Positions 39,836 through 48,847 of a stretch of DNA of 64,000 nucleotides are shown here, in pieces. Made by a program: the position numbers and the translations under genes. The notes under the pieces are model-generated. The model did no database searches, was not told the origin of the DNA, and worked only from the letters and a program-made list of their open reading frames with translations. The stretch is from Clostridium_AM tanneri (GTDB taxonomy: Bacteria; Bacillota; Clostridia; Clostridiales; Clostridiaceae). Every line of letters starts with the position of its first letter. The stretch's first letter is position 1. Where the stretch lies: positions 1 through 64,000 of the forward strand of contig NZ_JARUJP010000005.1 of NCBI RefSeq assembly GCF_033659955.1, in the 5' to 3' direction.

Positions 39836-39865
39836 ATTATAACATAGTGCTGCCATTATAGTCAA
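39836..39865 (-). promoter_or_regulatory. rpmE promoter
   Basis: On the minus strand: TTGACT (39865-39860), 18 bases, TATAAT (39841-39836). A strong sigma-A promoter placed about 65 bases before the rpmE start codon. Confidence 0.78.
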
Positions 39866-40085
39866 TAAAGACTTATATAAATGGTTACAGTAATTTCCAT
39901 AGATGTTTAATAATCGAGTTCATGCAGGAGAATATTGTATATATTTGTATGGGGTCATGTTTAAAATATTCTTTGAATATATATATTAGGTTTGATAAAA
40001 TATATTTATCTTTTATATGTTATGTACTTAATAATAGAATTATACAGATTGTTCAAGTCAATAATAAACAAGAGGGGTAATAAAG

Positions 40086-40709
40086 ATGAGTAAATTATAC
40101 TTTAGGTACGGAGCTATGAATTGTGGTAAATCAACAAATTTATTGCAGGTAGCTCATAACTATGAAGAAAGAGGTATGAAAGTTGTTATTATAAAGCCTA
40201 AGACAGATACTAAGGGTGGAAACAAGGTTGTATCAAGATTAGGAGTCACTAGAGAAGTGAATATGCTGCTAGACGGAGAGAAAGATATATATGAGGAAGT
40301 TGAAAGGTGGATAAATTGTAATGGAAAAATAGACTGCATTTTAGCAGATGAAGTGCAATTCTTTAAGAAAAGTCAAATAGACCAACTTTTCAAAATAGCA
40401 GTGATAATGGATATACCAACAATTTGCTATGGACTTCGTACAGATTTCCAAATGCAGGGTTTTGAGGGCAGTGAAAGATTATTACTCTTAGCACATAGTT
40501 TAGAAGAATTAAAAACTATATGTAAATGTGGCAAAAAAGCATTATTAAATGGAAGAAAAATCAATGGAAAATTTGTCTTTGAGGGAAAGCAGATTGCTAT
40601 TGATAAAGAAGATAACATAGAATACGAGGCGCTTTGTCCAAAATGCTATTTCCAGTTCAAGGAAGAATATGATATGGAAAAACGGGATAAAAAAATGGGG
40701 TGTAATTAA
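40086..40709 (+). CDS. tdk: Thymidine kinase
   Basis: Salvages thymidine with ATP. The 207-residue type II kinase has the P-loop YGAMNCGKSTNLL near 8-20, DCILADEVQFFKKSQ with the catalytic glutamate near 90, and the zinc-binding pairs CKCGKK and CPKC. AFMQGFEGSERLL-like FQMQGFEGSERLLLLA marks the lasso region. Start ATG follows AGAGGGG. Its last base is the first of the next start codon (TAATG), so the following DUF1385 gene is translationally coupled. The position after rho and rpmE is conserved in Firmicutes. Confidence 0.93.
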   Translation: MSKLYFRYGAMNCGKSTNLLQVAHNYEERGMKVVIIKPKTDTKGGNKVVSRLGVTREVNMLLDGEKDIYEEVERWINCNGKIDCILADEVQFFKKSQIDQLFKIAVIMDIPTICYGLRTDFQMQGFEGSERLLLLAHSLEELKTICKCGKKALLNGRKINGKFVFEGKQIAIDKEDNIEYEALCPKCYFQFKEEYDMEKRDKKMGCN

Positions 40710-41656
40710 TGAAAAAAAGAACATCTGTTGGTGGGCAGGCGGTAATTGAAGGAGTAATGATGCGGGGAGTAAGCGGAATAGCAACAGCTGTAAGGAAACC
40801 CGATGGTGAAATTGTAATAGATAAAAAAGAAAGTATACCATATACAAAGCGAAATAAGCTCCTAGGTTTTCCTATAATAAGAGGGTTTGTATCCCTGCTG
40901 GAGTCTATGATAATTGGAATAAACACCTTAAATTACTCAGCAACATTCTTTGAGGATGAGGAAGAAAGAGAACCATCAAAATTTGATAAGTGGTTTGAAA
41001 AAGTGTTTAAGGATAACAGTGATGATGTATTGATTGGAATAACACTTTTTATCTCTTTTGCGGTAGCAGCACTACTATTTTTTATACTACCAACTTTTGC
41101 GGCTAATATATTCAAAAAAGTAGGAATACAAGATACTATACAGTTGAATGTCATTGAAGGCGTAATAAGGGTAATGATATTTTTGTTATATATATACATG
41201 ATAGGAAAAATGGAAGATATAAATAGAGTATTTCAGTATCATGGCGCAGAACATAAGGCTATATTTTGCTATGAAAATGGAGCAGAACTTACTCCGGAAA
41301 ATGCACAGAAGTTCACTAGATTTCATCCTAGGTGTGGAACTAATTTTTTATTTTTAGTTATGATAGTCAGTATAGTATTATTTTCTCTAACAGGGTGGAA
41401 TACTCTTATTGAAAGAATATTGTATAGAGTAATACTTTTGCCTGTAGTATCTGGAGTAACTTATGAAATTATAAAGTGGATGGGAAATAGTGATAGTATT
41501 ATATCTAAAGTTACATCATATCCAGGATTAACTCTTCAGAAGCTTACAACAAGGGAACCAGACTATGAACAGCTTGAGGTGGCAATAGCTGCACTTAAGT
41601 CTGCTGAAGGGATTGAGGATACAGCTAGCGGCAGTCAATTATCAATGAATAATTAA
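40709..41656 (+). CDS. DUF1385 family membrane protein
   Basis: A 315-residue protein starting KKRTSVGGQAVIEGVMMRGV, the hallmark of DUF1385 (YqhQ) proteins. It has a soluble N-terminal part, then about four membrane helices (ITLFISFAVAALLFFILPTF near 112, EGVIRVMIFLLYIYMIGKME near 150, LFLVMIVSIVLFSLTGWNTL near 213), and HGAEHKAIFCYENG with conserved histidine and glutamate. The biochemical function is unknown. It is overlapped by tdk at its start and followed by prmC by 28 bases, an arrangement seen in other clostridia; possible link to the translation genes is only positional. Confidence 0.87.
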   Translation: MKKRTSVGGQAVIEGVMMRGVSGIATAVRKPDGEIVIDKKESIPYTKRNKLLGFPIIRGFVSLLESMIIGINTLNYSATFFEDEEEREPSKFDKWFEKVFKDNSDDVLIGITLFISFAVAALLFFILPTFAANIFKKVGIQDTIQLNVIEGVIRVMIFLLYIYMIGKMEDINRVFQYHGAEHKAIFCYENGAELTPENAQKFTRFHPRCGTNFLFLVMIVSIVLFSLTGWNTLIERILYRVILLPVVSGVTYEIIKWMGNSDSIISKVTSYPGLTLQKLTTREPDYEQLEVAIAALKSAEGIEDTASGSQLSMNN

Positions 41657-41684
41657 AGAAGGATTGCGGAACGGAGAATTTAGT

Positions 41685-42566
41685 ATGAAACGAGAGAAGA
41701 TGAGAGTTGGAGAGCTTTTACAAGAAGGATATAAAATTTTAAAATCTGTACAAATAGATAGTTACCAATTAGATACGGAGTTACTGCTAGGTAAAGTGAT
41801 AAAAAAAGATAGGTTATTTATGCTTCTAAATAGAGATTATGAAGTAGATTGTGATGAAGCTGAACAATATTTTAGTCTTATAGAGAAAAGAAAAAGTAAG
41901 ATGCCTATAAAATATATGTTAGGTGAGTGTGAATTTATGGGTATTCCTTTTTATATTCGAGAAGGAGTTCTTATTCCTAGGCCGGATACAGAGGTTTTAG
42001 TAGAAACTGCTATTGATGAAATTAAGCAAAATAGTTATAAAAAACTATGTGATGTATGTTGTGGAAGTGGAATTATTGGGATATCTATAGTCAAGTTTGT
42101 TGATTATATTGAAGCTAAATGCTCTGACATTTCTGAGGTAGCTTATGAGGTAACATCTGAAAATATAAAAAGATTGAACATAGAAGATAGGGTTAAAGTT
42201 GAAAAGGGAAACCTACTCCAAGGCTTCATAGATAGAAATGAAAAATTTGATATTATAGTATCAAATCCACCTTATATAAGAGGAGAAGTCATAGAAACCT
42301 TAATGGAAGATGTTAAGAACTATGAACCATACCAAGCTTTGTATGGAGGAGAAGATGGATTAGATTTTTATAGATCTATAACCGAACAAAGTTTAAAGGT
42401 CTTAGTATGTGGTGGTGTATTGATATTTGAAATAGGACATGATCAAGGTGAAGAGGTAGGCAACATATTAAGACAGAACGGTTTTAGTGATGTGGTTTGT
42501 ATAAAGGACTTAGCAGGTAAGGATAGAGTTGTTAAAGGGAAATTTGAAATTGGTTGCGAAAAGTAA
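41685..42566 (+). CDS. prmC: Release factor glutamine methyltransferase
   Basis: Methylates the glutamine of the GGQ motif in release factors. The 293-residue protein has an N-terminal helical domain and a methyltransferase domain with DVCCGSGIIGISIVK for S-adenosylmethionine binding and VSNPPYIRGEV, the NPPY catalytic motif. IPRPDTEVLVE in the middle is the family signature. I start at ATG 41685, eight bases behind CGGAG. Directly upstream of prfA, whose product is its substrate, so the two genes form a functional pair. Confidence 0.93.
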   Translation: MKREKMRVGELLQEGYKILKSVQIDSYQLDTELLLGKVIKKDRLFMLLNRDYEVDCDEAEQYFSLIEKRKSKMPIKYMLGECEFMGIPFYIREGVLIPRPDTEVLVETAIDEIKQNSYKKLCDVCCGSGIIGISIVKFVDYIEAKCSDISEVAYEVTSENIKRLNIEDRVKVEKGNLLQGFIDRNEKFDIIVSNPPYIRGEVIETLMEDVKNYEPYQALYGGEDGLDFYRSITEQSLKVLVCGGVLIFEIGHDQGEEVGNILRQNGFSDVVCIKDLAGKDRVVKGKFEIGCEK

Positions 42567-42623
42567 AAGTATTATGATATAATTATTAATTGTGAAAATA
42601 TTTATACGGAGTGATAAAAAGTT

Positions 42624-43700
42624 ATGTTAAATAGACTTAATTTTATAGAAAATAAATACGAGGAACTTTCCATAAAGATAAGTGATCCGTCAGTTATGGC
42701 AGATCAAAAGGAATGGCAGAAACTATGTAAGGAACATGCTGATTTAGAGACAGTGGTTATGAAATACAGAGAGTATAAAAAGGCTAAAGATGAATTAGAG
42801 TCTGCAAAAGAAATGTTAAAGGATGAAACTGATAAAGAGTTAAGGGAAATGGCTCAAGAGGAAGTAAAAGATTTGACTGCTCTTATTGAAGAAAAGGAAC
42901 AGGAATTAAAAATACTTCTTTTACCTAAGGATCCTAATGACGACAAAGACGTTTTTGTTGAAATAAGAGCTGGAGCAGGTGGAGAAGAAGCAGCTCTATT
43001 TGCAGCTAATTTAACAAGAATGTATACAAGATATGCGGAGCGTATGAGATGGAAGGTTGAAACTATAAGTATCAATGCTACGGATATTGGAGGATTTAAA
43101 GAAATTGTATTTATGATAAAGGGTAATGGAGCTTATAGTAAGTTAAAGTATGAAAGTGGTGCCCATAGAGTTCAAAGGGTTCCTGATACTGAATCAAGTG
43201 GAAGAATTCATACATCTACAGCTACTGTTGCTGTTTTACCAGAAGTGGATGATGTAGAGATTGAAGTTAGTCCTAATGATATAAGAATAGATGTATTTAG
43301 AGCATCAGGACACGGTGGACAGTGCGTTAATACTACTGACTCAGCGGTGAGAATTACTCACTTACCATCTGGCATAGTTGTATCCTGTCAGGATGAAAAA
43401 TCACAGCTTAAAAATAAGGAAAAAGCTATGAAGGTTTTAAAATCAAGATTATTTGAAAAAGCAGAAGCTGAAAGAGCAGCAAGTATTGCTGAGGATAGAA
43501 AAAGTCAGGTTGGAACTGGGGATAGAAGTGAAAGAATAAGAACTTATAACTATCCACAAGGAAGAGTTACAGACCATAGAATAGGAGTAACTTTATATAA
43601 GTTAGATGCATTCCTTGATGGAGATATAGATGATATATTAGATGCTTTAATTACTGCAGAACAAGCTGAAAAAATGAAAGCAATAGGAAACAATCAATAA
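42624..43700 (+). CDS. prfA: Peptide chain release factor 1
   Basis: Ends translation at UAA and UAG. The 358-residue protein has the coiled-coil domain 1 (to about residue 105), the stop-codon reading tripeptide in RVPDTESSGRIHTS (PDT where E. coli has PAT), and the peptidyl-tRNA hydrolysis motif SGHGGQCVNTTDSA. Length matches RF1 (360). It follows prmC by 57 bases, as in B. subtilis. Most genes here end in TAA or TAG, so RF1 would have most work. Confidence 0.96.
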   Translation: MLNRLNFIENKYEELSIKISDPSVMADQKEWQKLCKEHADLETVVMKYREYKKAKDELESAKEMLKDETDKELREMAQEEVKDLTALIEEKEQELKILLLPKDPNDDKDVFVEIRAGAGGEEAALFAANLTRMYTRYAERMRWKVETISINATDIGGFKEIVFMIKGNGAYSKLKYESGAHRVQRVPDTESSGRIHTSTATVAVLPEVDDVEIEVSPNDIRIDVFRASGHGGQCVNTTDSAVRITHLPSGIVVSCQDEKSQLKNKEKAMKVLKSRLFEKAEAERAASIAEDRKSQVGTGDRSERIRTYNYPQGRVTDHRIGVTLYKLDAFLDGDIDDILDALITAEQAEKMKAIGNNQ

Positions 43701-43745
43701 GCCAATTGCAAAGTCTTTGATGTTGTAGTGAAAAGGGGTAAAGGG

Positions 43746-44357
43746 ATGAACATAGATAAAGCCATTAGAAAGCAAAAAAAGTCTTATAAGAGATTTCTGC
43801 TATCTATGGGCTTTATTTTTTTTGTATTACCTGCTGCTTTGATTTTTTATAAGAAGATCCATATATTTTATATACTTTATTTGATGGTGCTTGAACTTTT
43901 AATAATTTTAGCGCTTTTCATAAGTATTAATAATGAAATGTTAAGGTTTAATTATGATGGTTATCGTTTAAAGTTAATTTTAGGATTAGGAAAAAAGAGA
44001 CTAAATTTAACTGCTAATAATATCGTATTAGTTCATGTAGAAAATATTGATGTACAAGAAAATGCAGAAGAAGATTTTAGAATAATACTGCTTTCTACAT
44101 CAAAATTTAGAAGCAATAGAATGATTCCCGTTAACCTAGTTTTTTTAAGAAATCACCCTTATGTAGCTTACTGTTATAATAGAATTAAGACTTTACATCC
44201 AAATGATCAATATTATTTTACCATAATAAAAAAGGGTGGAATAAAGAAGTATCCCCTTTTGGATACAATATATAAAACCTGTGTATATGCTTACTTTACA
44301 GAAGATACTATAGAAAAAATAAAATTTTATCGAGAAAATTCAGAGTATTATAATTAA
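43746..44357 (+). CDS. Unknown membrane protein, two helices
   Basis: A 203-residue protein starting at ATG 43746, with AAAGGGG six bases before it. A short basic N-terminus (NIDKAIRKQKKSYKR) is followed by two hydrophobic helices, about residues 20-35 (LLSMGFIFFVLPAALIFY) and 42-58 (FYILYLMVLELLIILALFIS), and a soluble C-terminal part of about 140 residues with several lysine-rich patches. This is the build of a small bacterial PH-domain-like anchor protein, but I see no diagnostic motif. Between prfA and a metal transporter gene. Function not assigned. Confidence 0.72.
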   Translation: MNIDKAIRKQKKSYKRFLLSMGFIFFVLPAALIFYKKIHIFYILYLMVLELLIILALFISINNEMLRFNYDGYRLKLILGLGKKRLNLTANNIVLVHVENIDVQENAEEDFRIILLSTSKFRSNRMIPVNLVFLRNHPYVAYCYNRIKTLHPNDQYYFTIIKKGGIKKYPLLDTIYKTCVYAYFTEDTIEKIKFYRENSEYYN

Positions 44358-44516
44358 TATTTAGAATTTAGGGATTGGTAAGATTTGCAGGGTATCAATA
44401 GAAAAAGTAATTTTATTAGTTACTGCCGATATACCTATATATTAAGTTTTCATCATATATGTGCAATTAATCAAATAAACTTGATATATAAGTAATAAAT
44501 AAAGTAGGGTGGTTTT

Positions 44517-45239
44517 TTGGATGGAAATATGATTGGTATTGTAGTTATTGGCAGCACCGTATCTTTAGTAGGCACAATGATTGGGGCATCTTTAGGGGTA
44601 ATAGTGAAAAAGCCTTCTAATAAATTGCTTGGAAGTATAATTGGATTTGCTGGAGGCTTAATGTTAGCGGTGGTAGTTTTCGATTTAATTCCTGAGGCCC
44701 TTAACGAGTGGAGTTTTGGTGGGACCTTATTTTTCTGCTTAATGGGAATTATAGTTATTGCCATTATTGATAACAAGATAAATATTGATACCCTTAACCA
44801 ACATGTTAAAGTAGCATTTATGGCGGCACTAGGACTTATGATTCATAACTTTCCTGAGGGGGTAATAATGGGGTGCGGATTTGCAGCTGGTGGAACCTTA
44901 GGAATAAAAATGAGTTTAATTATAGCTATTCATGATATACCGGAGGGAATTGCAGTATCTGCTCCGTTAATGGCATCTAGAGTAAGGGTATCTAAGATAT
45001 TACTTTATGCTTTTATAACAGCGTTTCCTACTGCACTAGGTACCTGGTTAGGAGCTTACATAGCTAATATATCACAAAATATATTAGGTGCATGCCTGTC
45101 TTTTGCATCAGGAATAATGCTATATGTTGTTTGTGGTGAAATGATACCAGAGTCATCTAGGCTTTGGGAGGGAGTAACTAGTACTATAGGAGTTTTAAGT
45201 GGAATTATAATAGGACTAACTATGGTAAAATTGATATAG
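44517..45239 (+). CDS. ZIP family metal transporter
   Basis: A 240-residue ZIP (zinc/iron permease) protein with about eight helices. Metal-site motifs are seen in helix IV (LMIHNFPEGVIMGCG, with His, Asn, Glu) and helix V (AIHDIPEGIAVSAPL, with His, Glu). No long histidine-rich loop is present. It imports divalent metal such as zinc, iron or manganese; in B. subtilis the unrelated manganese exporter MntP (ywlD) is in this neighbourhood. Start is TTG 44517 with GGGTGG close before it; a start at ATG 44529 is also possible. A terminator follows. Confidence 0.88.
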   Translation: MDGNMIGIVVIGSTVSLVGTMIGASLGVIVKKPSNKLLGSIIGFAGGLMLAVVVFDLIPEALNEWSFGGTLFFCLMGIIVIAIIDNKINIDTLNQHVKVAFMAALGLMIHNFPEGVIMGCGFAAGGTLGIKMSLIIAIHDIPEGIAVSAPLMASRVRVSKILLYAFITAFPTALGTWLGAYIANISQNILGACLSFASGIMLYVVCGEMIPESSRLWEGVTSTIGVLSGIIIGLTMVKLI

Positions 45240-45244
45240 TTTAT

Positions 45245-45280
45245 AAAGACTGCTTAATTGTGAACTAGGCAGTCTTTTTA
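45245..45280 (+). terminator. Rho-independent terminator after the ZIP gene
   Basis: AAAGACTGC and GCAGTCTTT pair around a 15-base loop; T-run follows. Confidence 0.85.
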
Positions 45281-45350
45281 TTTGGATATACACTTGAAAA
45301 AGGATTTCTGCTAAACTATAATTGTTAGTTAAAGGGGAGGTGTAAATAAA

Positions 45351-46403
45351 ATGAACACAAGGATTATAATGTTAGATGAATCAAATCTAGATACTAGTGT
45401 TATAGAAGAAGCTGGGAAGGTTATAAGAGAAGGGGGACTCGTGGCATTCCCAACGGAAACTGTTTACGGGTTAGGGGCTAATGCATTGAGTAATGATGCA
45501 GTAAAAAAGATATTTGAAGCAAAGGGGAGGCCTCAAGATAATCCACTAATAGTTCACATATCAGATATAGGAGAAATAAAGGCTCTAGTTGCAGAAGTAC
45601 CAGATATTGCAGAAAGGTTTATGAAAAGGTTTTGGCCAGGACCGATGACGGTAATTTTACCCAAATCCTCAATTATTCCGGATGCTACAAGTGCAGGGTT
45701 ACCTAGTGTAGGAATAAGAATGCCTTCAAATGTTATAGCGAGGGCTCTTATAACGGCTGCTGGAGTACCTATAGCAGCACCATCTGCCAATATTTCAGGA
45801 AGACCAAGTCCAACGGATGTTCAGAGGTGCATAGAGGATTTAGATGGAAGGGTTGATTACATTTTAGGTGGAGAAATGAGTGACATAGGCTTAGAGTCCA
45901 CTGTTATAGATTGTACTGTAAAGCCAACTTGTGTGCTAAGACCAGGTGGAATAACTCTAGAAATGTTAAAAGAGGTAGATCCAGATACATATATTGACCC
46001 TGCTATAATGAGAAAACCAGGTGAAGACTTTAAGCCTAAGGCACCAGGAATGAAGTATAGACATTATGCTCCTAAGGCACCTGTAAAAATTGTTCAGGGA
46101 GATTTGAAAAAAACTATTGCAAAAATTAACGAAATGGTGCAAAATTATATAGATGGAAATAAAGTGGTAGGAATAATGGCTACAGATGAAACTAAGGATT
46201 TCTATCCAAGGGGAGTAGTTATCTCTTTAGGGAGCAGAAAAAATATGATAAATATATCTCAAAGCCTATTTGAAACTCTTAGGAGTTTTGATGATAAAAA
46301 GGTTGATGTGATAATTTCAGAGTCTTTTGAAGAAAAAGGCGTAGGTGTAGCTATTATGAATAGACTAAATAAATCAGCAGCCTTTGATATTATTAAAGTT
46401 TAA
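45351..46403 (+). CDS. Threonylcarbamoyl-AMP synthase, Sua5 type
   Basis: Makes threonylcarbamoyl-AMP from threonine, bicarbonate and ATP for the t6A37 modification of tRNAs. The 350-residue protein has the YrdC-like domain (VAFPTETVYGLGANALSNDAV near 29, KGRPQDNPLIVHI near 60, VGIRMPSNVIARAL near 123) and a C-terminal Sua5 domain after about residue 225 (GMKYRHYAPKAPV starts it). The length and second domain tell it from the shorter TsaC. Located before ywlE, as in B. subtilis ywlC. RBS GGGGAGG before the ATG. Confidence 0.94.
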   Translation: MNTRIIMLDESNLDTSVIEEAGKVIREGGLVAFPTETVYGLGANALSNDAVKKIFEAKGRPQDNPLIVHISDIGEIKALVAEVPDIAERFMKRFWPGPMTVILPKSSIIPDATSAGLPSVGIRMPSNVIARALITAAGVPIAAPSANISGRPSPTDVQRCIEDLDGRVDYILGGEMSDIGLESTVIDCTVKPTCVLRPGGITLEMLKEVDPDTYIDPAIMRKPGEDFKPKAPGMKYRHYAPKAPVKIVQGDLKKTIAKINEMVQNYIDGNKVVGIMATDETKDFYPRGVVISLGSRKNMINISQSLFETLRSFDDKKVDVIISESFEEKGVGVAIMNRLNKSAAFDIIKV

Positions 46404-46424
46404 CTTATCTTTTAGGAGGGTACT

Positions 46425-46871
46425 ATGAAGAACATACTATTTGTTTGCACTGGAAATACTTGTAGAAGTTGTATGGCAGAAGCTATTTTCAATGATCTAT
46501 GTGATATAGAAGATTTAAGAGCTCATTCTGCTGGTATGTCAGTGGTATATAATGGTAAAACTTCTAAAAATTCTGCACTTATCGTTAAGGAAAGCATTGG
46601 GAAAGACATAAGTGAAAGAAAGGCCACTCAGTTAACAAGAGATATGATAGAAAGTTCAGAACTTATATTAACAATGACTTCTTATATGAAAGATGTCTTA
46701 GTTAATACATTTCCGCAACTTAAAAACAAAATATATACTTTAAATGAATATGTATCTCTAGAAGGCGAAATAGTAGACCCTTTCGGAGCTGATATAGAGT
46801 CATATAGACAAACTTATAGGCAGTTGAGAAGTAGTATTCTACTATTGCTAGACAAGTTAAGGAAGATATAG
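46425..46871 (+). CDS. ywlE: Low-molecular-weight phosphatase, likely protein-arginine phosphatase
   Basis: A 148-residue LMW-PTP-fold protein with the loop CTGNTCRS (Cys8 to Arg14) and the general acid in DPFGADIESYRQT near 125. A threonine (Thr12) stands in the loop where tyrosine phosphatases have an isoleucine or similar; in B. subtilis YwlE this threonine gives specificity for phospho-arginine. The gene order with sua5 and rpiB is that of ywlC-ywlE-ywlF in B. subtilis. The opposing arginine kinase McsB is not in the window. Starts 21 bases after the Sua5 gene behind AGGAGGG. Confidence 0.88.
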   Translation: MKNILFVCTGNTCRSCMAEAIFNDLCDIEDLRAHSAGMSVVYNGKTSKNSALIVKESIGKDISERKATQLTRDMIESSELILTMTSYMKDVLVNTFPQLKNKIYTLNEYVSLEGEIVDPFGADIESYRQTYRQLRSSILLLLDKLRKI

Positions 46872-47015
46872 GCATTAATAAATGTTATTATCTTCTTTTT
46901 TTGTGCATAATAGTTTTTAGTAGAATTCACATACTAACATTATAGATGAATAGTAATAACTTGTTTTTTACAAACTATTTAAAGTTTAGTTTTTATATAC
47001 TATGGAGGTGTTTTT

Positions 47016-47465
47016 ATGAAGATTGCTATTGGAAGTGATCATGCAGGGTTTCCTTTAAAAAATGAGATTTTAAAACATTTGGAAGCTAAAGGAATAGAAA
47101 ATAAGGATTTTGGTACTTTTTCAGAAGAATCCTGTGATTATCCAGAGTTTGCCTTAAAGGTAGCTGAAGAAGTAGCAGGTGGTAATTATAATTTAGGTAT
47201 ATTAGTTTGTGGAACTGGAATTGGAATCAGCATAGCTGCAAATAAGGTTCCGGGAATAAGAGCAGCATTATGTAGTGACACTTTTAGCGCTCATGCTTGC
47301 AGGGAGCATAATAATGCTAATATACTTGCATTAGGGCAAAGGGTTGTAGGTGTAGGACTTGCTCTTGACATAGTTGATGCTTTCCTAAATGCTAAATTCG
47401 AAGGTGATAGGCATCAAAGAAGAATAGATAAAATAACTGATATTGAAAATAAGTATAGAAAGTAA
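47016..47465 (+). CDS. rpiB: Ribose-5-phosphate isomerase B
   Basis: Interconverts ribose-5-phosphate and ribulose-5-phosphate. The 149-residue protein shows KIAIGSDHAGFPLKNEI at the start, ILVCGTGIGISIAANKV with the catalytic cysteine near 66, and ARKHNNANIL-type REHNNANILALGQRVVG with the active-site histidine. This is the RpiB/LacAB family; the CGTGIGIS motif and standing alone indicate RpiB. It follows ywlE by 144 bases and is followed by upp. Confidence 0.95.
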   Translation: MKIAIGSDHAGFPLKNEILKHLEAKGIENKDFGTFSEESCDYPEFALKVAEEVAGGNYNLGILVCGTGIGISIAANKVPGIRAALCSDTFSAHACREHNNANILALGQRVVGVGLALDIVDAFLNAKFEGDRHQRRIDKITDIENKYRK

Positions 47466-47529
47466 TACAGATCTATGTTTTTAAAGTCATAGATTTGAAA
47501 AATATAAATTTATTGGAGGAATATTAAAT

Positions 47530-48159
47530 ATGAGTAAAGTAACCCAAATAGCACATCCACTAATATTACATAAGTTAGCGTTTATAAGAGATAAAAATAC
47601 TGGTTCAAAAGATTTTAGAGAACTTGTAGAAGAAGTTGCAATGTTAATGGCTTATGAAGTAACTCGTGACTTACAAATGGAAGACGTAGAGATAGAAACA
47701 CCTATATGTAAAACTAAATGCAAAATGCTTGCAGGAAAGAAAGTTGCTATAGTGCCAATACTAAGAGCAGGACTTGGAATGGTTGGAGGAATGACTAAAC
47801 TTATTCCAGCAGCAAAAGTTGGACATATAGGTCTTTATAGAGATGAGGAGACATTAAAACCTGTAGAATATTTCTGTAAACTTCCTCAAGATATTGGAGA
47901 AAGAGATGTAATTGTTACCGACCCTATGCTTGCAACAGGAGGTTCAGCGGTAGATGCAATAACTCTCCTTAAAGAAAAAGGTGCTAAAAGCATAAAATTA
48001 ATGTGTTTAATAGCTGCTCCAGAAGGGGTAAAAGTTGTTATGGAGGCACATTCAGATGTTGATATATATGTGGCTTCAATAGATGAAAAACTAAATGAAA
48101 ATGGATATATCGTACCTGGCTTAGGAGATGCTGGGGACAGATTATACGGAACTAAATAA
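47530..48159 (+). CDS. upp: Uracil phosphoribosyltransferase
   Basis: Salvages uracil with PRPP to UMP. The 209-residue protein has the PRPP site VIVTDPMLATGGSAVDA near 130 and the conserved end YIVPGLGDAGDRLYGTK, which binds uracil. The length is that of B. subtilis Upp. The start has TTGGAGGAA before it. It follows rpiB, and the next gene is another pyrimidine enzyme, dCMP deaminase, so this part of the window carries nucleotide salvage. Confidence 0.96.
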   Translation: MSKVTQIAHPLILHKLAFIRDKNTGSKDFRELVEEVAMLMAYEVTRDLQMEDVEIETPICKTKCKMLAGKKVAIVPILRAGLGMVGGMTKLIPAAKVGHIGLYRDEETLKPVEYFCKLPQDIGERDVIVTDPMLATGGSAVDAITLLKEKGAKSIKLMCLIAAPEGVKVVMEAHSDVDIYVASIDEKLNENGYIVPGLGDAGDRLYGTK

Positions 48160-48170
48160 GGTATATATAA

Positions 48171-48200
48171 AAATAAGCAGTGAATTTTCACTGCTTATTA
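48171..48200 (+). terminator. Hairpin terminator after upp
   Basis: AATAAGCAGTGAA / TTCACTGCTTATT, 13 pairs and a 2-base gap. The T-run is weak (AAATTCT), so termination may be partial. Confidence 0.65.
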
Positions 48201-48326
48201 AATTCTCTAGATATTAACTTATAGGTACTTTTAATTACATAACTTTTAGTATAGAATAAAGTAGTAGCAAATAATTCGATAATACATCATTAAAGTAGAT
48301 TAATTACGTTAATTTTGGAGGAATTC

Positions 48327-48815
48327 ATGGGAAGAATCGACAAAAATAATTATTATTTAGATATATGTGAGACTGTGTTAGAAAGAGGCACTTGTCTTAG
48401 ACGTAATTTTGCAGCAATTATAGTAAAACATGATGAAATCATATCCACAGGTTATACAGGTGCTCCTAGAGGAAGGAAAAACTGTTGTGATTTAGGATAC
48501 TGTAGAAGAGAGGAACTAAATGTGCCAAGGGGAACTAGGTATGAATTATGCAGATCTGTACATGCAGAGCAAAACGCTATAATATCAGCAAGAAGACAGG
48601 ATATGCTTAATGCCACAATGTATCTAGTAGGCAAGGAACAAAAAACAGGAGAATATGTACATAATGCTTCACCTTGTACATTGTGTAAAAGATTTATAAT
48701 TAATGCAGGTATAGAAAAAATAATTATACGAGATACAAAAACTAACTATAGGGAAATATATATTCAGGAGTGGATTGATAATGATGATTCACTGCAAGGT
48801 GATTCTTCTTATTAA
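48327..48815 (+). CDS. Deoxycytidylate deaminase family protein (ComEB-like)
   Basis: Deaminates dCMP to dUMP for dTTP synthesis, with zinc. The 162-residue protein has SVHAEQNAIISARRQ with the zinc His and catalytic Glu near 83-86 and ASPCTLCKRFIINAG with the two zinc cysteines near 110-113, plus an additional N-terminal cysteine-rich stretch RKNCCDLGYCRREEL. I choose ATG 48327, five bases behind GGAGG. Cytidine deaminase is shorter and lacks this N-terminal insertion, which supports dCMP deaminase. It stands between upp and the undecaprenyl-phosphate transferase gene. Confidence 0.9.
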   Translation: MGRIDKNNYYLDICETVLERGTCLRRNFAAIIVKHDEIISTGYTGAPRGRKNCCDLGYCRREELNVPRGTRYELCRSVHAEQNAIISARRQDMLNATMYLVGKEQKTGEYVHNASPCTLCKRFIINAGIEKIIIRDTKTNYREIYIQEWIDNDDSLQGDSSY

Positions 48816-48847
48816 GATGCAGCTTAGAATGTAAGGAAGGATAACTT

